Assembly (NCBI GenBank): GCA_949285425.1 | Contig: CASEAJ010000060.1 | Span: 1 to 60,990 of the forward strand | Direction: 5' to 3' | DNA from: an uncultured Porphyromonadaceae bacterium | GTDB lineage: Bacteria; Bacteroidota; Bacteroidia; Bacteroidales; Paludibacteraceae | DNA: 60,990 nt | Shown: positions 19,759 to 28,857 of the stretch, one piece after another | How the letters are laid out: each line of letters starts with the position of its first letter | Numbering within the stretch: position 1 is the first letter of the stretch | Program-made: the position numbers and the translations under genes | The notes under the pieces: generated by a model | Seen by the model: only the letters and a program-made list of their open reading frames with translations | Told to the model about the DNA's origin: nothing | The model's database searches: none

Positions 19759-20496
19759 ATGAAATCAGTATCAAAGTATGCGGCATTTATAGTGATTGCC
19801 GTGGTTGTGTTGGCTTTGTTGGCCGGCAGTTTTTATAGCATAGACACCGGTGAACGAGGTGTTGTGCTGCGTTTTGGCCGTTTGACGGGAGTGGCGGGAG
19901 AAGGATTGAATGTGAAAATGCCTTTTGTCGATGAAGTGAAGAAAATGTCTATCCGCGACCATAATCTCACCATGCGTTCGGAAGTTTCTTCCAGTGATAT
20001 TCAGACCATAGCGGTGGAAGTCGGACTGGTTTACTCGTTGGATCCGACACAGGTAGGACGTGTGTTCCAGACTTATGGACAGGACATAGAGAATACTTTG
20101 TTGAGACCGACCCTTTCTGAAAAAGTCAATGCTGTCATTGCCGAGTATCCTATCGAGGCTTTTGTTGAAAAGCGGGCCGAAATATCCGACCGTATTAACA
20201 CAACTTTTGCCAATCAGGTAGCTGGAAGCGGCATTTTGGTCAAGAGCCTGCTGATTACGAGTCATGACTTCAGTGACGAGTTTAACAAGGCGATAGAGGA
20301 CAAGAAAATTGCCGAACAAGGAGCCTTGACCGCCAAGTTTACACTCGAACGGATGAAACTGGAGGCAGAAGCGCAGAAGGTGAAACAGGCATCGCTTTCG
20401 GAAATGGTTTTGCAGGAAATGGCTATCAACAAGTGGGATGGCAAATTGCCGCAGTACTTCAGCGGCGATCAGTTGCCATTCATTACCATTAAGTAA
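19759..20496 (+). CDS. Prohibitin-like SPFH/Band 7 membrane protein
   Basis: The 245-residue protein has one N-terminal membrane segment (about 9-28), a Band 7/SPFH domain (about 30-190) starting with DTGERGVVLRFGRL, and an alanine/glutamate/lysine-rich helix (about 190-225). This matches prohibitin/HflC-type proteins, which form membrane rings and modulate proteases such as FtsH or organise membrane domains. The partner is not visible here. It is monocistronic, with a predicted promoter upstream and a strong terminator at 20521. Confidence 0.88.
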   Translation: MKSVSKYAAFIVIAVVVLALLAGSFYSIDTGERGVVLRFGRLTGVAGEGLNVKMPFVDEVKKMSIRDHNLTMRSEVSSSDIQTIAVEVGLVYSLDPTQVGRVFQTYGQDIENTLLRPTLSEKVNAVIAEYPIEAFVEKRAEISDRINTTFANQVAGSGILVKSLLITSHDFSDEFNKAIEDKKIAEQGALTAKFTLERMKLEAEAQKVKQASLSEMVLQEMAINKWDGKLPQYFSGDQLPFITIK

Positions 20497-20520
20497 CAAA
20501 AGAATTGGTATGTACTGTGA

Positions 20521-20552
20521 CGGGGAACTGATTTTTCAGTTCCCCGTTTTTT
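20521..20552 (+). terminator. Intrinsic terminator of the prohibitin-like gene
   Basis: Perfect 11-bp stem CGGGGAACTGA (20521-20531) and its complement at 20536-20546, TTTT loop, followed by six T. It protects against transcription into the convergent DUF4249 gene. Confidence 0.85.
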
Positions 20553-20614
20553 CGTTTGTTCAAGCCTGTCGCTCATTTCATTTCTATCTGTTGTTTTTGT
20601 TTTTCCGTGTCCGG

Positions 20615-21658
20615 TCAGGGTTCTGTGTCATCGGTGAATGTGAGTGGAATTTTGCGTATGTTGGAAGTATAGCAACCTAAAATGCCGTTCCCGCCTTCTA
20701 TATTGGTGTATATTTGAATCGGTTCTGTAAACAAGTCGTTGATGATACTGGAATTGTCAACTTTGCCACGGGCTCGAAGATAATGGAAATAGTCGCTTGA
20801 GATGCTTTGCAAATCAATGTACAGTTCCTTGTCTTTTTCTTCAGTTTCCGGAGTGCTTTGGCTGCTGTGGGTATAGTCTGTCACATAGGAATAATAGCGT
20901 GATACCTCCAGGGGAATGCGTAATGTGAAGGTTGTGCCATTAAATATCTTGTCATCAAACTCATTGTAGTAATAGGTATAGTCGGTCGTTTCTATGAGTT
21001 CTCCGGTTACATCGGGGTTGAAGGCATCTTTCAGGTCGTAAACGATGCTTTCTATCGTTACCCAACTGCTGTCGTTTTCGTAGGTCCTCTTGTGCATCAT
21101 GAGCCGGTAGAAGTTGGCTTCTTCGGCCGGGTCGGTAAAAGTCAGGTTCAGGTTGAAGGTATAGTTGACAAAGTAGCCGATTGTGTCGGGTTCGGTTCCA
21201 TTATCCCCGTTTTCGTCTAACCTGTATTCCACCGTTTTCTTTACATTGCCGAATGCAACGGAATCGATGCGGGCAACAGCCGGCATGGTAGAAGCTCCAC
21301 CGATGGACCCCAGCCGTGTGTTGGCTGCGGTGATGGCAATGTGTTGTCCGACGGCAGGTGTGAAGCCGCTGGCCGATACATAGTGCCCTGCGGAGGTGTG
21401 AACGAGTGTCCCCCGCAGTTGGCCGTCAACATAGAGTTTCACTTCTGCATCTTCCATCCTTGGACATTCTCCACGCGGGTCGATGACAGACATGCTTTCG
21501 GACAGATCTACGGATATGACCGAGTCAGGACTGAGCAAGCCGTTCATGACCATGAACGGGGTAATATCTCCTTCGTGAAACTTGATTTCGTTTTCGCAGG
21601 AAGAAAGGCTGCCGGCAAGGACAACGAGGAAAAACAGTATTCTATAAATCTTTTTCAT
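20615..21658 (-). CDS. DUF4249 family outer membrane lipoprotein
   Basis: The 347-residue protein has a lipoprotein signal ending in SLSSC (Cys about 20). The mature start, with an N-terminal Ig-like beta region (FHEGDITPFMVMNGLLSPDS), is typical of DUF4249. It starts 12 bp after the stop of a TonB-dependent receptor on the same strand, the standard DUF4249 arrangement in Bacteroidetes. It is likely a surface lipoprotein that assists the receptor, by analogy with SusD or RagB. The ligand is unknown, and no glycan, iron or peptide genes beside the pair reveal it. Confidence 0.82.
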   Translation of the reverse strand: MKKIYRILFFLVVLAGSLSSCENEIKFHEGDITPFMVMNGLLSPDSVISVDLSESMSVIDPRGECPRMEDAEVKLYVDGQLRGTLVHTSAGHYVSASGFTPAVGQHIAITAANTRLGSIGGASTMPAVARIDSVAFGNVKKTVEYRLDENGDNGTEPDTIGYFVNYTFNLNLTFTDPAEEANFYRLMMHKRTYENDSSWVTIESIVYDLKDAFNPDVTGELIETTDYTYYYNEFDDKIFNGTTFTLRIPLEVSRYYSYVTDYTHSSQSTPETEEKDKELYIDLQSISSDYFHYLRARGKVDNSSIINDLFTEPIQIYTNIEGGNGILGCYTSNIRKIPLTFTDDTEP

Positions 21659-21670
21659 CTTTTGACAGTT

Positions 21671-24094
21671 TCAGAACTTGAACGAATAACTTACCGATGG
21701 GATAATGGGGAACAGTGTCAATTTCTTTAATACGGGTTTGTAAACATATTGTCCGGTAGTCGGGTCCAGCACCGCTTCGTCGCTTGTACTTAGATATAGC
21801 AGGAAGGGGTTCATGCTGTTGTAGGCATTGTACAGGCTGATGTTCCATGTGCGTATTCCGTGCTTTTTCTGTTTGTGGAAATTAATGCCAAGGTCCAGAC
21901 GGTGGTAGGCAGGGTATCGGTAGTTGTTGCGCTGCGACACGTAGGACAGATTGCCGGAGTGCCACCAGCCTTCCTCTTTCTTTACCACAAGCGGGTCATA
22001 TACTTGTGTGGCCAGGGTAGCCGCATTCCCGGTGCTGAATACCCATGTGCCGGCTATGTCTATCTTTTCGTTGAATTTGTGAGCTACCACAATGCTGATA
22101 TCGTGCCGCCGGTCATATTTGGCGGGGAAAACCCGTCCGAAGTTCAATTCCTGTCCCGGTCGGTCAAACAACCGTTCGGATTTTGACCAGGTATAGCCTA
22201 TCCAACCGGTAGTTCGTCCCACCGATTTTTGGGCGAGAAACTCCACTCCATAGCTCCAGCCTCGTCCGCAGCTTATTTTGTCTTCCCAGCCGGTGTCCGA
22301 ACTGAGGAAACTGGCCCCATCCTTATATTCTATCAGGTTGTCCATGCTTTTGTAGTAACCCTCTACCGAGAGATCGAACAAGTCGAGCAGATTGTAGAAG
22401 AAGCCCGCTGAAACCTGATGGGCCGACATGGGTTCTATCCGTCGGGTCACGGGAACCCACAAATCGGTAGGCAGACTGATATTGTTGTTAGACAGCAGAT
22501 GGATATACTGTTGCATGTATGCATATCCGCTTTTGAACGACAGGTCGTCGGTCAGCAGCAGGCGCATGCTCAGTCGGGGTTGCAGGGAGTGATACCACTT
22601 TTGTTGCACGTTGAACGAGGAATAGTGCAGGCCGGCATTCACTTTAAACAGGCTTCCTATCGACAGATTGTCTTCAGCATAGATGGTCAGTTCGTGCGCC
22701 AGAACCGGTTCATCTCCAATCTGACTTTCCTGAATGTGGTTTGTGCCTTCTTCCCGGTTTTCTATTTTGGAACTGGATACGCCGGGGCGGAACTTGTGTA
22801 AGGTATATCCGCCTCCGAACTTGATGTCATGGTTGGGAACTGGTGCGTAGTCAAAATCCATTTTGGCAGTGAGGTCGTGTATGCCCGAATGCTGTTCCAT
22901 ACGAACATCGTAGAAAGTTCCGTTAGCGGTGTTTTCGTCGCGGAACGTGTTGTTCAGTTTAAAACGGTATTGTGTGTAGGTGGCCGTTGCGTTCATGAAC
23001 AGACGGTTGTTTATCATGTGGTTCCAGCGCAGGGCGCCTATCAGGTTGCCCCAGTCCCAGTTCATGCCCATATTTTCCGAGTAGTTGTCCCAACTGTTTT
23101 TTATACGGGCATTGACATCGTCATCTCCCATGTAGAAACTCAAGAAAAGGCGGTCTTTGTCCGAGAATTTGTGGCTGACCTTGGCGTTCAAGTCGTAAAA
23201 GTGATAACCGGCCCGCAGTTTGTCGTAATCTTCGGATGCTTTCATAACCCAAAGCACCGGTTGTGCAAGCAAGTCGAGCCAGGTGCGCCGTGCTGAAATG
23301 TTGAATGTGGTTTTTTCATTGAACAGTGGTCCCTCAAGATTTATCTTAGCGGCTATGAGCCCGACGGAAATGTCGCCTTTCAGTTTTTGGTTGTTGCCGT
23401 CTTTCATGCGCACGTCGAGTACCGACGACAGTCGTCCGCCGAAACGGGCCGGAAAGCCACCTTTGTACAAAGTGACATTTTTGATGGCATCGGCATTGAA
23501 TACCGAAAAAAATCCACCCAAATGGTTTATGTTGTATACAGGTACGCCATCCAGCAGAAACAGGTTCTCATCGGGACCTCCTCCCCGTACATAAAAACCG
23601 GCTGTTCCTTCGGTACCGTCCTGTACACCTGGCAGCAGCTGCAGGGCTTTGACCACATCCGTCTCGCCGAACAAGGCAGGGACGGTTTTCAACTGTGCCA
23701 CGGGTATTTCAAGCGAACTCATTTGCGAGCCAGTCACACCCAGTTCGTTTCTTTGTCCCACCACGGTGATTTCCTTCAGCAAAGTCTCTTCGTCAAGCTG
23801 CAGGTTGAGTGTTGTGTCTTTTGTCAGAGTAAAGTGTAAAGTGAGCGGAGCATAGCCTACGTAGGAGCAACGCAGTTCTACCTCGCCGGCCGGAAGTGTG
23901 AGTGAATAGAACCCATAGCTGTTGCTTGTCATACCTTGTGATGAGCGTAGATCAAAGACCGATGCGCTGATAAGTGTCTCCCCACTTTGCCGGTCAGTTA
24001 CGTAACCGCTGATGGTATGACGCTGTGACCATACCGCAAAGGAGTGAAATAATAAAAGGAAAAGAATACTGCTGGTTCCGAATCTTTGTGCCAT
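21671..24094 (-). CDS. TonB-dependent receptor with carboxypeptidase-regulatory-like N-terminal domain
   Basis: The 807-residue outer membrane protein has a signal peptide (about 1-23), a CarboxypepD_reg-like beta domain (about 25-110, SGYVTDRQSGETLISASVF), a plug domain (about 115-230, with GFYVRGGGPDENLFLLDGVP) and a barrel ending in aromatic YSFKF. It imports a ligand across the outer membrane with TonB energy. It is shorter than SusC-type receptors (about 1000 residues), and its partner is DUF4249 rather than SusD. It is the first gene of a two-gene operon with a predicted promoter at 24132-24162. Confidence 0.92.
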   Translation of the reverse strand: MAQRFGTSSILFLLLFHSFAVWSQRHTISGYVTDRQSGETLISASVFDLRSSQGMTSNSYGFYSLTLPAGEVELRCSYVGYAPLTLHFTLTKDTTLNLQLDEETLLKEITVVGQRNELGVTGSQMSSLEIPVAQLKTVPALFGETDVVKALQLLPGVQDGTEGTAGFYVRGGGPDENLFLLDGVPVYNINHLGGFFSVFNADAIKNVTLYKGGFPARFGGRLSSVLDVRMKDGNNQKLKGDISVGLIAAKINLEGPLFNEKTTFNISARRTWLDLLAQPVLWVMKASEDYDKLRAGYHFYDLNAKVSHKFSDKDRLFLSFYMGDDDVNARIKNSWDNYSENMGMNWDWGNLIGALRWNHMINNRLFMNATATYTQYRFKLNNTFRDENTANGTFYDVRMEQHSGIHDLTAKMDFDYAPVPNHDIKFGGGYTLHKFRPGVSSSKIENREEGTNHIQESQIGDEPVLAHELTIYAEDNLSIGSLFKVNAGLHYSSFNVQQKWYHSLQPRLSMRLLLTDDLSFKSGYAYMQQYIHLLSNNNISLPTDLWVPVTRRIEPMSAHQVSAGFFYNLLDLFDLSVEGYYKSMDNLIEYKDGASFLSSDTGWEDKISCGRGWSYGVEFLAQKSVGRTTGWIGYTWSKSERLFDRPGQELNFGRVFPAKYDRRHDISIVVAHKFNEKIDIAGTWVFSTGNAATLATQVYDPLVVKKEEGWWHSGNLSYVSQRNNYRYPAYHRLDLGINFHKQKKHGIRTWNISLYNAYNSMNPFLLYLSTSDEAVLDPTTGQYVYKPVLKKLTLFPIIPSVSYSFKF

Positions 24095-24131
24095 GTGATG
24101 TTATTGGACTGTGAGTGGTATCATAAAACTG

Positions 24132-24162
24132 CAAAAATACTTTTTTAATGGATATTAGCAAT
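24132..24162 (-). promoter_or_regulatory. Predicted promoter of the TonB receptor/DUF4249 operon
   Basis: On the minus strand ATTG (24162-24159), a 19-nt spacer and a perfect TATTTTTG (24139-24132). The implied leader is about 30 nt. Confidence 0.55.
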
Positions 24163-24243
24163 AAAGTTGTCTTTTTTTTCAAAAAAAATCTCGGTTTTCT
24201 CTTCTGTTAAAGTTTTATTAAGGAAAAATTAAGGCGGTAGGTT

Positions 24244-24251
24244 TAAATTTG
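24244..24251 (+). promoter_or_regulatory. Candidate -7 box of the beta-helix lipoprotein gene
   Basis: TAAATTTG is a perfect TAnnTTTG match, but I see no -33 TTTG at the expected distance. The leader would be about 130 nt. Confidence 0.35.
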
Positions 24252-24386
24252 TACGATTTTTCCTTTGTTGGATTGAAACCGGCCGGATATAATCCGTTGT
24301 TGAAATGTTCCGAAGTGAAGAACGGGGAACAGTCCTTCATTCCGCCAGGAGACGGATATCAGAATGAACGATAATTTTTTTATATT

Positions 24387-27224
24387 ATGGCAAACTTAAA
24401 GAAAAAGAAAACCATTGTAAGACACGGTCTGGCTTTTGTGTCGGTATGTTTTGTATTGGGTCTGACTTCCTGTAGCTCTCGCCAGACAGAGCGTAGTATT
24501 GAAACGCTTTATCCTACCAAAGACTGGGTAATATCAGACTACATTGTGACCGACAGCCGTTTCGGAGCAAAGGCTGAACCTGGCTTTGACAACCGGGCTG
24601 CGTTCCAGGCTGCCATTGACTCTGCCTATAACCGGGGTGGTGGAGTGGTATATGTGCCGGCAGGAAATTATGAATTTCATACCACTCAAGTTGCTACGAA
24701 ACAAGTCAGGGTGCGGCAGGATGATGAGGAAACCAACCGGACATTCGAGTATGAATATGTGTTGAAATTACCGGCAGGAGTACAGTTGCGTGGTGATTGG
24801 GCCGATCCGGAAAAGAACGGAGGCAAAGTGCTTGGCACCATTCTTGAAGTTCATGTGGGCGAGAATGCCCCTAATCATAACGGAACGGTGCAAAGTTGGT
24901 GGAATGATCCGCAGGAAAACAACCGTCTGCACACAAGTTATACCAGTGTGGCCGACCGTTTCATTGAAATGAATGAAGGAACGGGAGTCACCAACCTTTC
25001 GATATGGTATCCTGAGCAGGATTTGAAGGATGTGAAGCCTTATCCGTGGACGTTGTATCAGACTCATGGAAACAGTGCGACCGTTGAAAATGTGACGTTG
25101 GTCAATTCCTATAACGGTTTTTATTCGGCACCCAGTGAGTTGCATTATGTGCTGAACAGTTATATAACGGCATTGAGTACGGGAGTGGAAATTCACATTT
25201 GTACCGATATAGGGCGTATAGAGAAAGTAAGGATAAGCCCTCGCTATTGGAGTGAATCCGGATTGCCGGGAGCGCCCTCAATTCAGGAACTTGCCCGTTA
25301 TACGAGGGCTAACGGCACCGGCTACAAGATGCATCGTTCCGACTGGGAGTATATTTCGTATCTTTCCGTTTCCGACTACAAGACCGGTTTGTGGATTGGA
25401 CGTGAACCCGGATTTTCCAATACCCCCAATTCCCAGTTGTTTGAAATTCATGTGGACAATTGTGAAAACGGCCTGTATGTAGAAGACGTTAATCCGTACG
25501 GGCTGCTCATTTCCAACTCTTCGTTTGGGGCTGATGATAGGGGCAATGCCGTGTACTTCTATCAGGATTTCCATACTTCGGTACAATTCAACGGTGTTGA
25601 TTTTCACGGACCTGTTGTAAGTGATGGAAAAGGAGGGGTCATTTCTTTTGAAAATTGTACGTTTAAAGACCACAAGGACTATGCCTTGCGCATAAACAAC
25701 GGCAACGTGCTGCTTACCCAGTGCGATTTCAAGCAGCAGGACAAGCATGTCTATCTTGGTACCAATACCCATAGTCTGAAATCGGTCAATTCCGGATATG
25801 CCCGTAAACTGAAAGTCAGGGATGCAAGCCGATCGGCCCGGATAAAGATAACCGAGGATGAACGCTATGCATTTACCCCGATTCCTCGGGACGTAAAAAC
25901 CGACATAGCTGTCTATCCAAGACCGGCATCGAACCGGGTCTTGAAGGTAAATCTGCCTTGCGCAACCGGATTCAACGACCACATACCGACCGTAGATGTC
26001 TCCGGACAACTTCAGGAAAAACTGGATGAACTCAAGGCTATGGGTGGGGGAACGCTTTATTTGCCCGCCGGAAGATATTTGGTAGAGAAGCCGTTCAGGA
26101 TACCATCGGGTGTCGAACTGCGGGGGAGCTGGGATGTGCAGCACCACACCCAAAGTGGAGGTACCGCTCTTTTTACCAATTATGATGGCGGAGAAAAGGG
26201 TGAAAATGGTGCGTCACTCATTCAACTGTCCGAAAGTTCAGGTCTCAACGGACTTACCATTTCACAGCTCAACATTGTGTCCGATGGATACGATGAAGCA
26301 CATCCCCGTCCTACACCGTTTCTCATTCAAGGACAGGGAGCCAATGTGTATGTGACGAATGTGACCGTGTCGACGGGTTACAAGGGCATTGACTTGGCTT
26401 CATACAACACGAGCGGCCATTACGTGAACTATTTTGCCGGAGTGCTGCTCAAAGCCGGGATATGGGTAGGCGGAGGAGCCGAAAACGGATTTATACGCAA
26501 CATGCAGTTCAATCCTCATTACGGAAGACGTATGCCGAGAGGTGGCCAGGGCTATCCGGTCGCCTCCATGCAAAGCTATGTGCAGTCGCATTGCAGTGCT
26601 TTGAAATTTGCGGATGTGAAAAACCAGACCATTTTCAACAATTTTGTGTATGGGTCCATCTATGGCATTCACTTTTTGAGGGATGCCATTACCGGAAACT
26701 GTCCCGGAGAAATGACCGTGATGGGACATGGATCAGACGGATGTACCTATTCGCTTTTTGTGGAAGATGCCGATGAAAAGACGAAAATAGTTGCCATCAA
26801 TTCAGAACTCGTAAATACGAACATCAAGCATCAGCCGATGCGTTCATACATACTTGTGGGCGATACGGCGAATACATCCAAAGTTCATCCGGAGTCGCAG
26901 CTGGTACTTTATAATAGTGCCTTTTGGGGAAGCCCCGTGGTAGGTGCCATTATCAACAACGGCACCCTGCGTTTGCAGCAGGGCAATTTTGCCAATTGCG
27001 GTCAGCCTTGCATAAACGTTTACGGTGGCAAGGCGCATGTCTATACCACCTATTTTGCCGAACCCATGACGGCAGGTGCAGAGAACGGCTTTTATGCCTG
27101 TTTGCATCCGAACGGGAGCCTGATTGAACTGACCAACAATTATTACACTTCCGGTTTGAAGTGGCAGGCAGTCACTCCGGAACTTATACAAGGCGCGGAC
27201 ATACCATCAACGAGGAAAAGGTAG
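24387..27224 (+). CDS. Two-domain right-handed beta-helix lipoprotein (pectate lyase-like, possible polysaccharide-active enzyme)
   Basis: The 945-residue protein has a lipoprotein signal ending in LTSC (about residue 29). Two related beta-helix domains follow, about 48-515 and 520-945. Each opens with a Pectate_lyase_3-like entry: GGGVVYVPAGNYEF in the first and GGGTLYLPAGRYLV in the second, each followed by a matching LPAGVQLRG or IPSGVELRG strand. Such tandem beta-helices occur in GH55 and in other lyase/hydrolase families, so it probably degrades or binds a polysaccharide at the cell surface. No SusCD pair or other carbohydrate gene lies beside it, so substrate and family are open. Confidence 0.75.
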   Translation: MANLKKKKTIVRHGLAFVSVCFVLGLTSCSSRQTERSIETLYPTKDWVISDYIVTDSRFGAKAEPGFDNRAAFQAAIDSAYNRGGGVVYVPAGNYEFHTTQVATKQVRVRQDDEETNRTFEYEYVLKLPAGVQLRGDWADPEKNGGKVLGTILEVHVGENAPNHNGTVQSWWNDPQENNRLHTSYTSVADRFIEMNEGTGVTNLSIWYPEQDLKDVKPYPWTLYQTHGNSATVENVTLVNSYNGFYSAPSELHYVLNSYITALSTGVEIHICTDIGRIEKVRISPRYWSESGLPGAPSIQELARYTRANGTGYKMHRSDWEYISYLSVSDYKTGLWIGREPGFSNTPNSQLFEIHVDNCENGLYVEDVNPYGLLISNSSFGADDRGNAVYFYQDFHTSVQFNGVDFHGPVVSDGKGGVISFENCTFKDHKDYALRINNGNVLLTQCDFKQQDKHVYLGTNTHSLKSVNSGYARKLKVRDASRSARIKITEDERYAFTPIPRDVKTDIAVYPRPASNRVLKVNLPCATGFNDHIPTVDVSGQLQEKLDELKAMGGGTLYLPAGRYLVEKPFRIPSGVELRGSWDVQHHTQSGGTALFTNYDGGEKGENGASLIQLSESSGLNGLTISQLNIVSDGYDEAHPRPTPFLIQGQGANVYVTNVTVSTGYKGIDLASYNTSGHYVNYFAGVLLKAGIWVGGGAENGFIRNMQFNPHYGRRMPRGGQGYPVASMQSYVQSHCSALKFADVKNQTIFNNFVYGSIYGIHFLRDAITGNCPGEMTVMGHGSDGCTYSLFVEDADEKTKIVAINSELVNTNIKHQPMRSYILVGDTANTSKVHPESQLVLYNSAFWGSPVVGAIINNGTLRLQQGNFANCGQPCINVYGGKAHVYTTYFAEPMTAGAENGFYACLHPNGSLIELTNNYYTSGLKWQAVTPELIQGADIPSTRKR

Positions 27225-27272
27225 AAAGACACGGGCGTGCGACAGCATGAAAAACGCGCCCTTCATGTACGG

Positions 27273-27362
27273 CAAAAGATACTATAGAAAGTTGCCCAAT
27301 ATTCTATAGAAGATTAACCAAAATACTATAGAAGAATGAGCAACTTTCTATAGTATCTTTTG
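27273..27362. repeat. Large nested inverted repeat with four CTATAG cores
   Basis: A perfect 23-bp inverted repeat (27273-27295 and 27340-27362) encloses a second pair of CTATAG-containing segments (27302-27311 and 27324-27333). The palindromic core CTATAG occurs four times. It may act as a terminator of the beta-helix gene, an operator, or a mobile palindromic element; no long T-run follows the right arm. Confidence 0.6.
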
Positions 27363-27441
27363 TCATATATATTCGTGTGTTTTGTGCAGGGCTATCAATA
27401 TTCTTATTTGGTTCTGTTTGTTAAAGTTTCCATATTTTATA

Positions 27442-27471
27442 ATTGGGGCTCGTAATTTATTAGTAATTTTG
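27442..27471 (+). promoter_or_regulatory. Predicted promoter of the sigma-54 activator/lptE/secG operon
   Basis: ATTG at 27442-27445, an 18-nt spacer and a perfect TAATTTTG at 27464-27471, about 85 nt before the ATG. Confidence 0.4.
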
Positions 27472-27556
27472 TCAGAGTTTTTATGACATAATTGCAGATG
27501 TTTGCTGGCTGATGAGAATTGATGTGAGCGATGGCTGCATGTAAAAATATTTTGAT

Positions 27557-28834
27557 ATGCAACAGGCAGAGATTCAATTGGTAAAACAACGTTTCGGCAT
27601 GATAGGTAATTCGGAAGCGTTGAATAGGGCGATTGATATAGCCGTACAAGTGGCTCCAACCGACTTGTCGGTACTTATAACCGGAGAGAGTGGGGTTGGA
27701 AAGGAAAACTTTCCGCAAATTATACATTACTATAGTCACCGAAAGCATGGACCATACATAGCGGTGAACTGTGGGGCTATACCCGAAGGAACTATTGACT
27801 CGGAGCTGTTCGGGCATGAAAAAGGTTCGTTTACGGGAGCAACGGCTGACAGAAAGGGGTATTTTGAGGTAGCCGATGGAGGAACTATCTTTTTGGACGA
27901 GGTGGGGGAATTGCCTTTGTCGACCCAAGTGCGTTTGTTGCGTGTGCTTGAAACGGGGGAATTTATCAAGGTGGGTTCTTCAAAGACTCAAAAAACCAAT
28001 GTGCGGGTGGTGGCGGCTACGAACTTGAATATGTCACAAGCCATTCGCGATGGAAGGTTCAGAGAAGACTTGTATTATCGTTTGAACACGGTACCCATTC
28101 ATATCCCCCCCCTGAGGGAACGCAAGGAGGATATTGTGCTTTTGTTCCGTAAGTTCTCGGCTGATTTTGCGGAAAAGTACAACATGCCTCCTGTCCGACT
28201 TACCGAGGGCGCTAAAGCGGTACTTACGGCGTATTATTGGAACGGGAATATACGTCAGTTGAAAAACATAACAGAGCAGATTTCCGTTATCGAGCAGAAA
28301 CGTGAAGTGGATGAAATGACTTTGCGTACCTATTTGCCGAAAGATGATGTGGAACGTTTGCCTGCTTTGCTTTCGCCAAGACATGATCAAAAAACATTCA
28401 GTGATGAGCGTGAGATACTTTATCAGGTGCTGTTTGATATGAAAAAGGACATGAATGATTTGAAAGCGCTTGTGCATGATATAATGAACGGCCAACCTGT
28501 GGAAGTGAAACGTGATGACCTGCATTATGCACCGTCTACTATCATAAATCGTGATGATACGATATTGACAACCCACAATGCGGTAGATTACGTGCCTGAG
28601 AAGCCGGCGGTGGAAGTGACCCGTTATGCGGATGATGCGGGAAGGTTTCATGATGAAGTGGAATATCAGGAGGTAGTTGAGCAGAAGCCCATGACGTTGC
28701 AGGACATGGAAAAGCAGATGATAGTCAAGACGCTGGAAAAATATAAAGGACGTCGTAAGGCGGCTGCGGCAGAGTTGCAGATATCCGAGCGTACGTTGTA
28801 TAGGAAAATTAAAGAATACGGGTTGGATCAGTAA
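27557..28834 (+). CDS. Sigma-54-dependent transcriptional activator without receiver domain
   Basis: The 425-residue protein starts almost directly with an AAA+ domain: Walker A GESGVGKE at 43-50, GSFTGA at 90-95 (the GAFTGA sigma-54 contact loop), and Walker B GGTIFLDEVGEL. A linker of about 100 residues follows, then a C-terminal Fis-type helix-turn-helix (about 390-422, RRKAAAAELQISERTLYRKI). It opens sigma-54 promoters by ATP hydrolysis. No N-terminal receiver, GAF or PAS domain is present, so control must come through another protein, its level or the linker. It heads a run with lptE and secG, suggesting a link to envelope biogenesis; its targets are unknown. Confidence 0.9.
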   Translation: MQQAEIQLVKQRFGMIGNSEALNRAIDIAVQVAPTDLSVLITGESGVGKENFPQIIHYYSHRKHGPYIAVNCGAIPEGTIDSELFGHEKGSFTGATADRKGYFEVADGGTIFLDEVGELPLSTQVRLLRVLETGEFIKVGSSKTQKTNVRVVAATNLNMSQAIRDGRFREDLYYRLNTVPIHIPPLRERKEDIVLLFRKFSADFAEKYNMPPVRLTEGAKAVLTAYYWNGNIRQLKNITEQISVIEQKREVDEMTLRTYLPKDDVERLPALLSPRHDQKTFSDEREILYQVLFDMKKDMNDLKALVHDIMNGQPVEVKRDDLHYAPSTIINRDDTILTTHNAVDYVPEKPAVEVTRYADDAGRFHDEVEYQEVVEQKPMTLQDMEKQMIVKTLEKYKGRRKAAAAELQISERTLYRKIKEYGLDQ

Positions 28835-28857
28835 ACGTAAAGTTTTTTTTTGCAGGT

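Larger units (their letters stand above)
27225..27556. other. Gap between the beta-helix gene and the sigma-54 activator
   Basis: The 332-bp gap holds the nested palindrome at 27273-27362 and a predicted promoter at 27442-27471. The remainder is AT-rich and shows nothing else I can name. Confidence 0.6.
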
